A DNA stretch of 64,000 nt from positions 1,174,945 to 1,238,944 of the forward strand of contig BJOX01000029.1 of NCBI GenBank assembly GCA_009731375.1, in the 5' to 3' direction. The DNA is from Paulinella micropora (Eukaryota; Cercozoa; Imbricatea; Euglyphida). The stretch's first letter is position 1; every line of letters starts with the position of its first letter. Of the stretch, positions 1 through 64,000 are shown piece after piece. The notes under the pieces were generated by a model, which was not told the origin of the DNA, did not search any database, and saw only the letters and a program-made list of their open reading frames with translations. A program made the position numbers and the translations under genes.

Positions 1-63253
<63,253 letters not shown>

Positions 63254-63274
63254 CTGATAGTCAAGACAAAATCA

Positions 63275-64000
<726 letters not shown>

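Overview
The window is eukaryotic nuclear DNA in which one minus-strand gene runs through the whole 64 kb. The gene enters beyond the right edge and leaves past the left edge. Read on the minus strand it resolves into about 68 short exons, most of them 35-150 nt, totalling about 6.1 kb or some 2,040 codons. The introns are almost entirely microsatellite. Nearly every exon has an AG acceptor and a GT donor; three donors look like GC. Reading phase agrees across every proposed junction, which is the main support for the model. I found no bacterial-style operon, no RNA gene apart from a tRNA-derived SINE, and no second protein-coding gene. The organism is probably a unicellular eukaryote or alga with a microsatellite-saturated genome; the lineage cannot be fixed from the sequence.

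Protein layout, N to C. Exons e1-e18 (63.3-43.7 kb) encode a low-complexity N-terminus with proline/serine runs, an acidic coiled-coil-like patch and a glutamine-rich patch. Exons e19-e33 (43.4-26.2 kb) read like a CLU (clustered mitochondria) domain: an LYGG motif, [40 protein letters not shown] and SSDALS follow in the expected order. Exon e37 (22.4-22.1 kb) carries an MRHLGLL motif like the eIF3-p135-type region that follows CLU domains. Exons e38-e52 (20-8.7 kb) are helical and unassigned. Exons e53-e68 (8.1 kb to the left edge) encode at least ten ankyrin repeats, and the last exon is cut by the window edge.

The introns hold several things: long (GATA)n, (GGTA)n, (AGT)n, (ATT)n, (GTAT)n, (TAAG)n, (GA)n and (TTG)n tracts; at least five dispersed elements sitting inside matching microsatellites (a tRNA-type SINE and element B mostly in (ATT)n, element A in (GATA)n, plus short elements); and ten N-gaps. 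The most unusual pattern is that many exons have decaying copies of one edge, with the splice site attached, in the adjacent intron. These range from one copy to tandem arrays of more than forty. I call them exon-edge echoes. They show that introns here grew by tandem duplication of units made of exon edge + splice site + microsatellite.

Exon numbers e1-e68 follow transcription order (right to left). All domain names are from pattern recognition by eye, not from a search.
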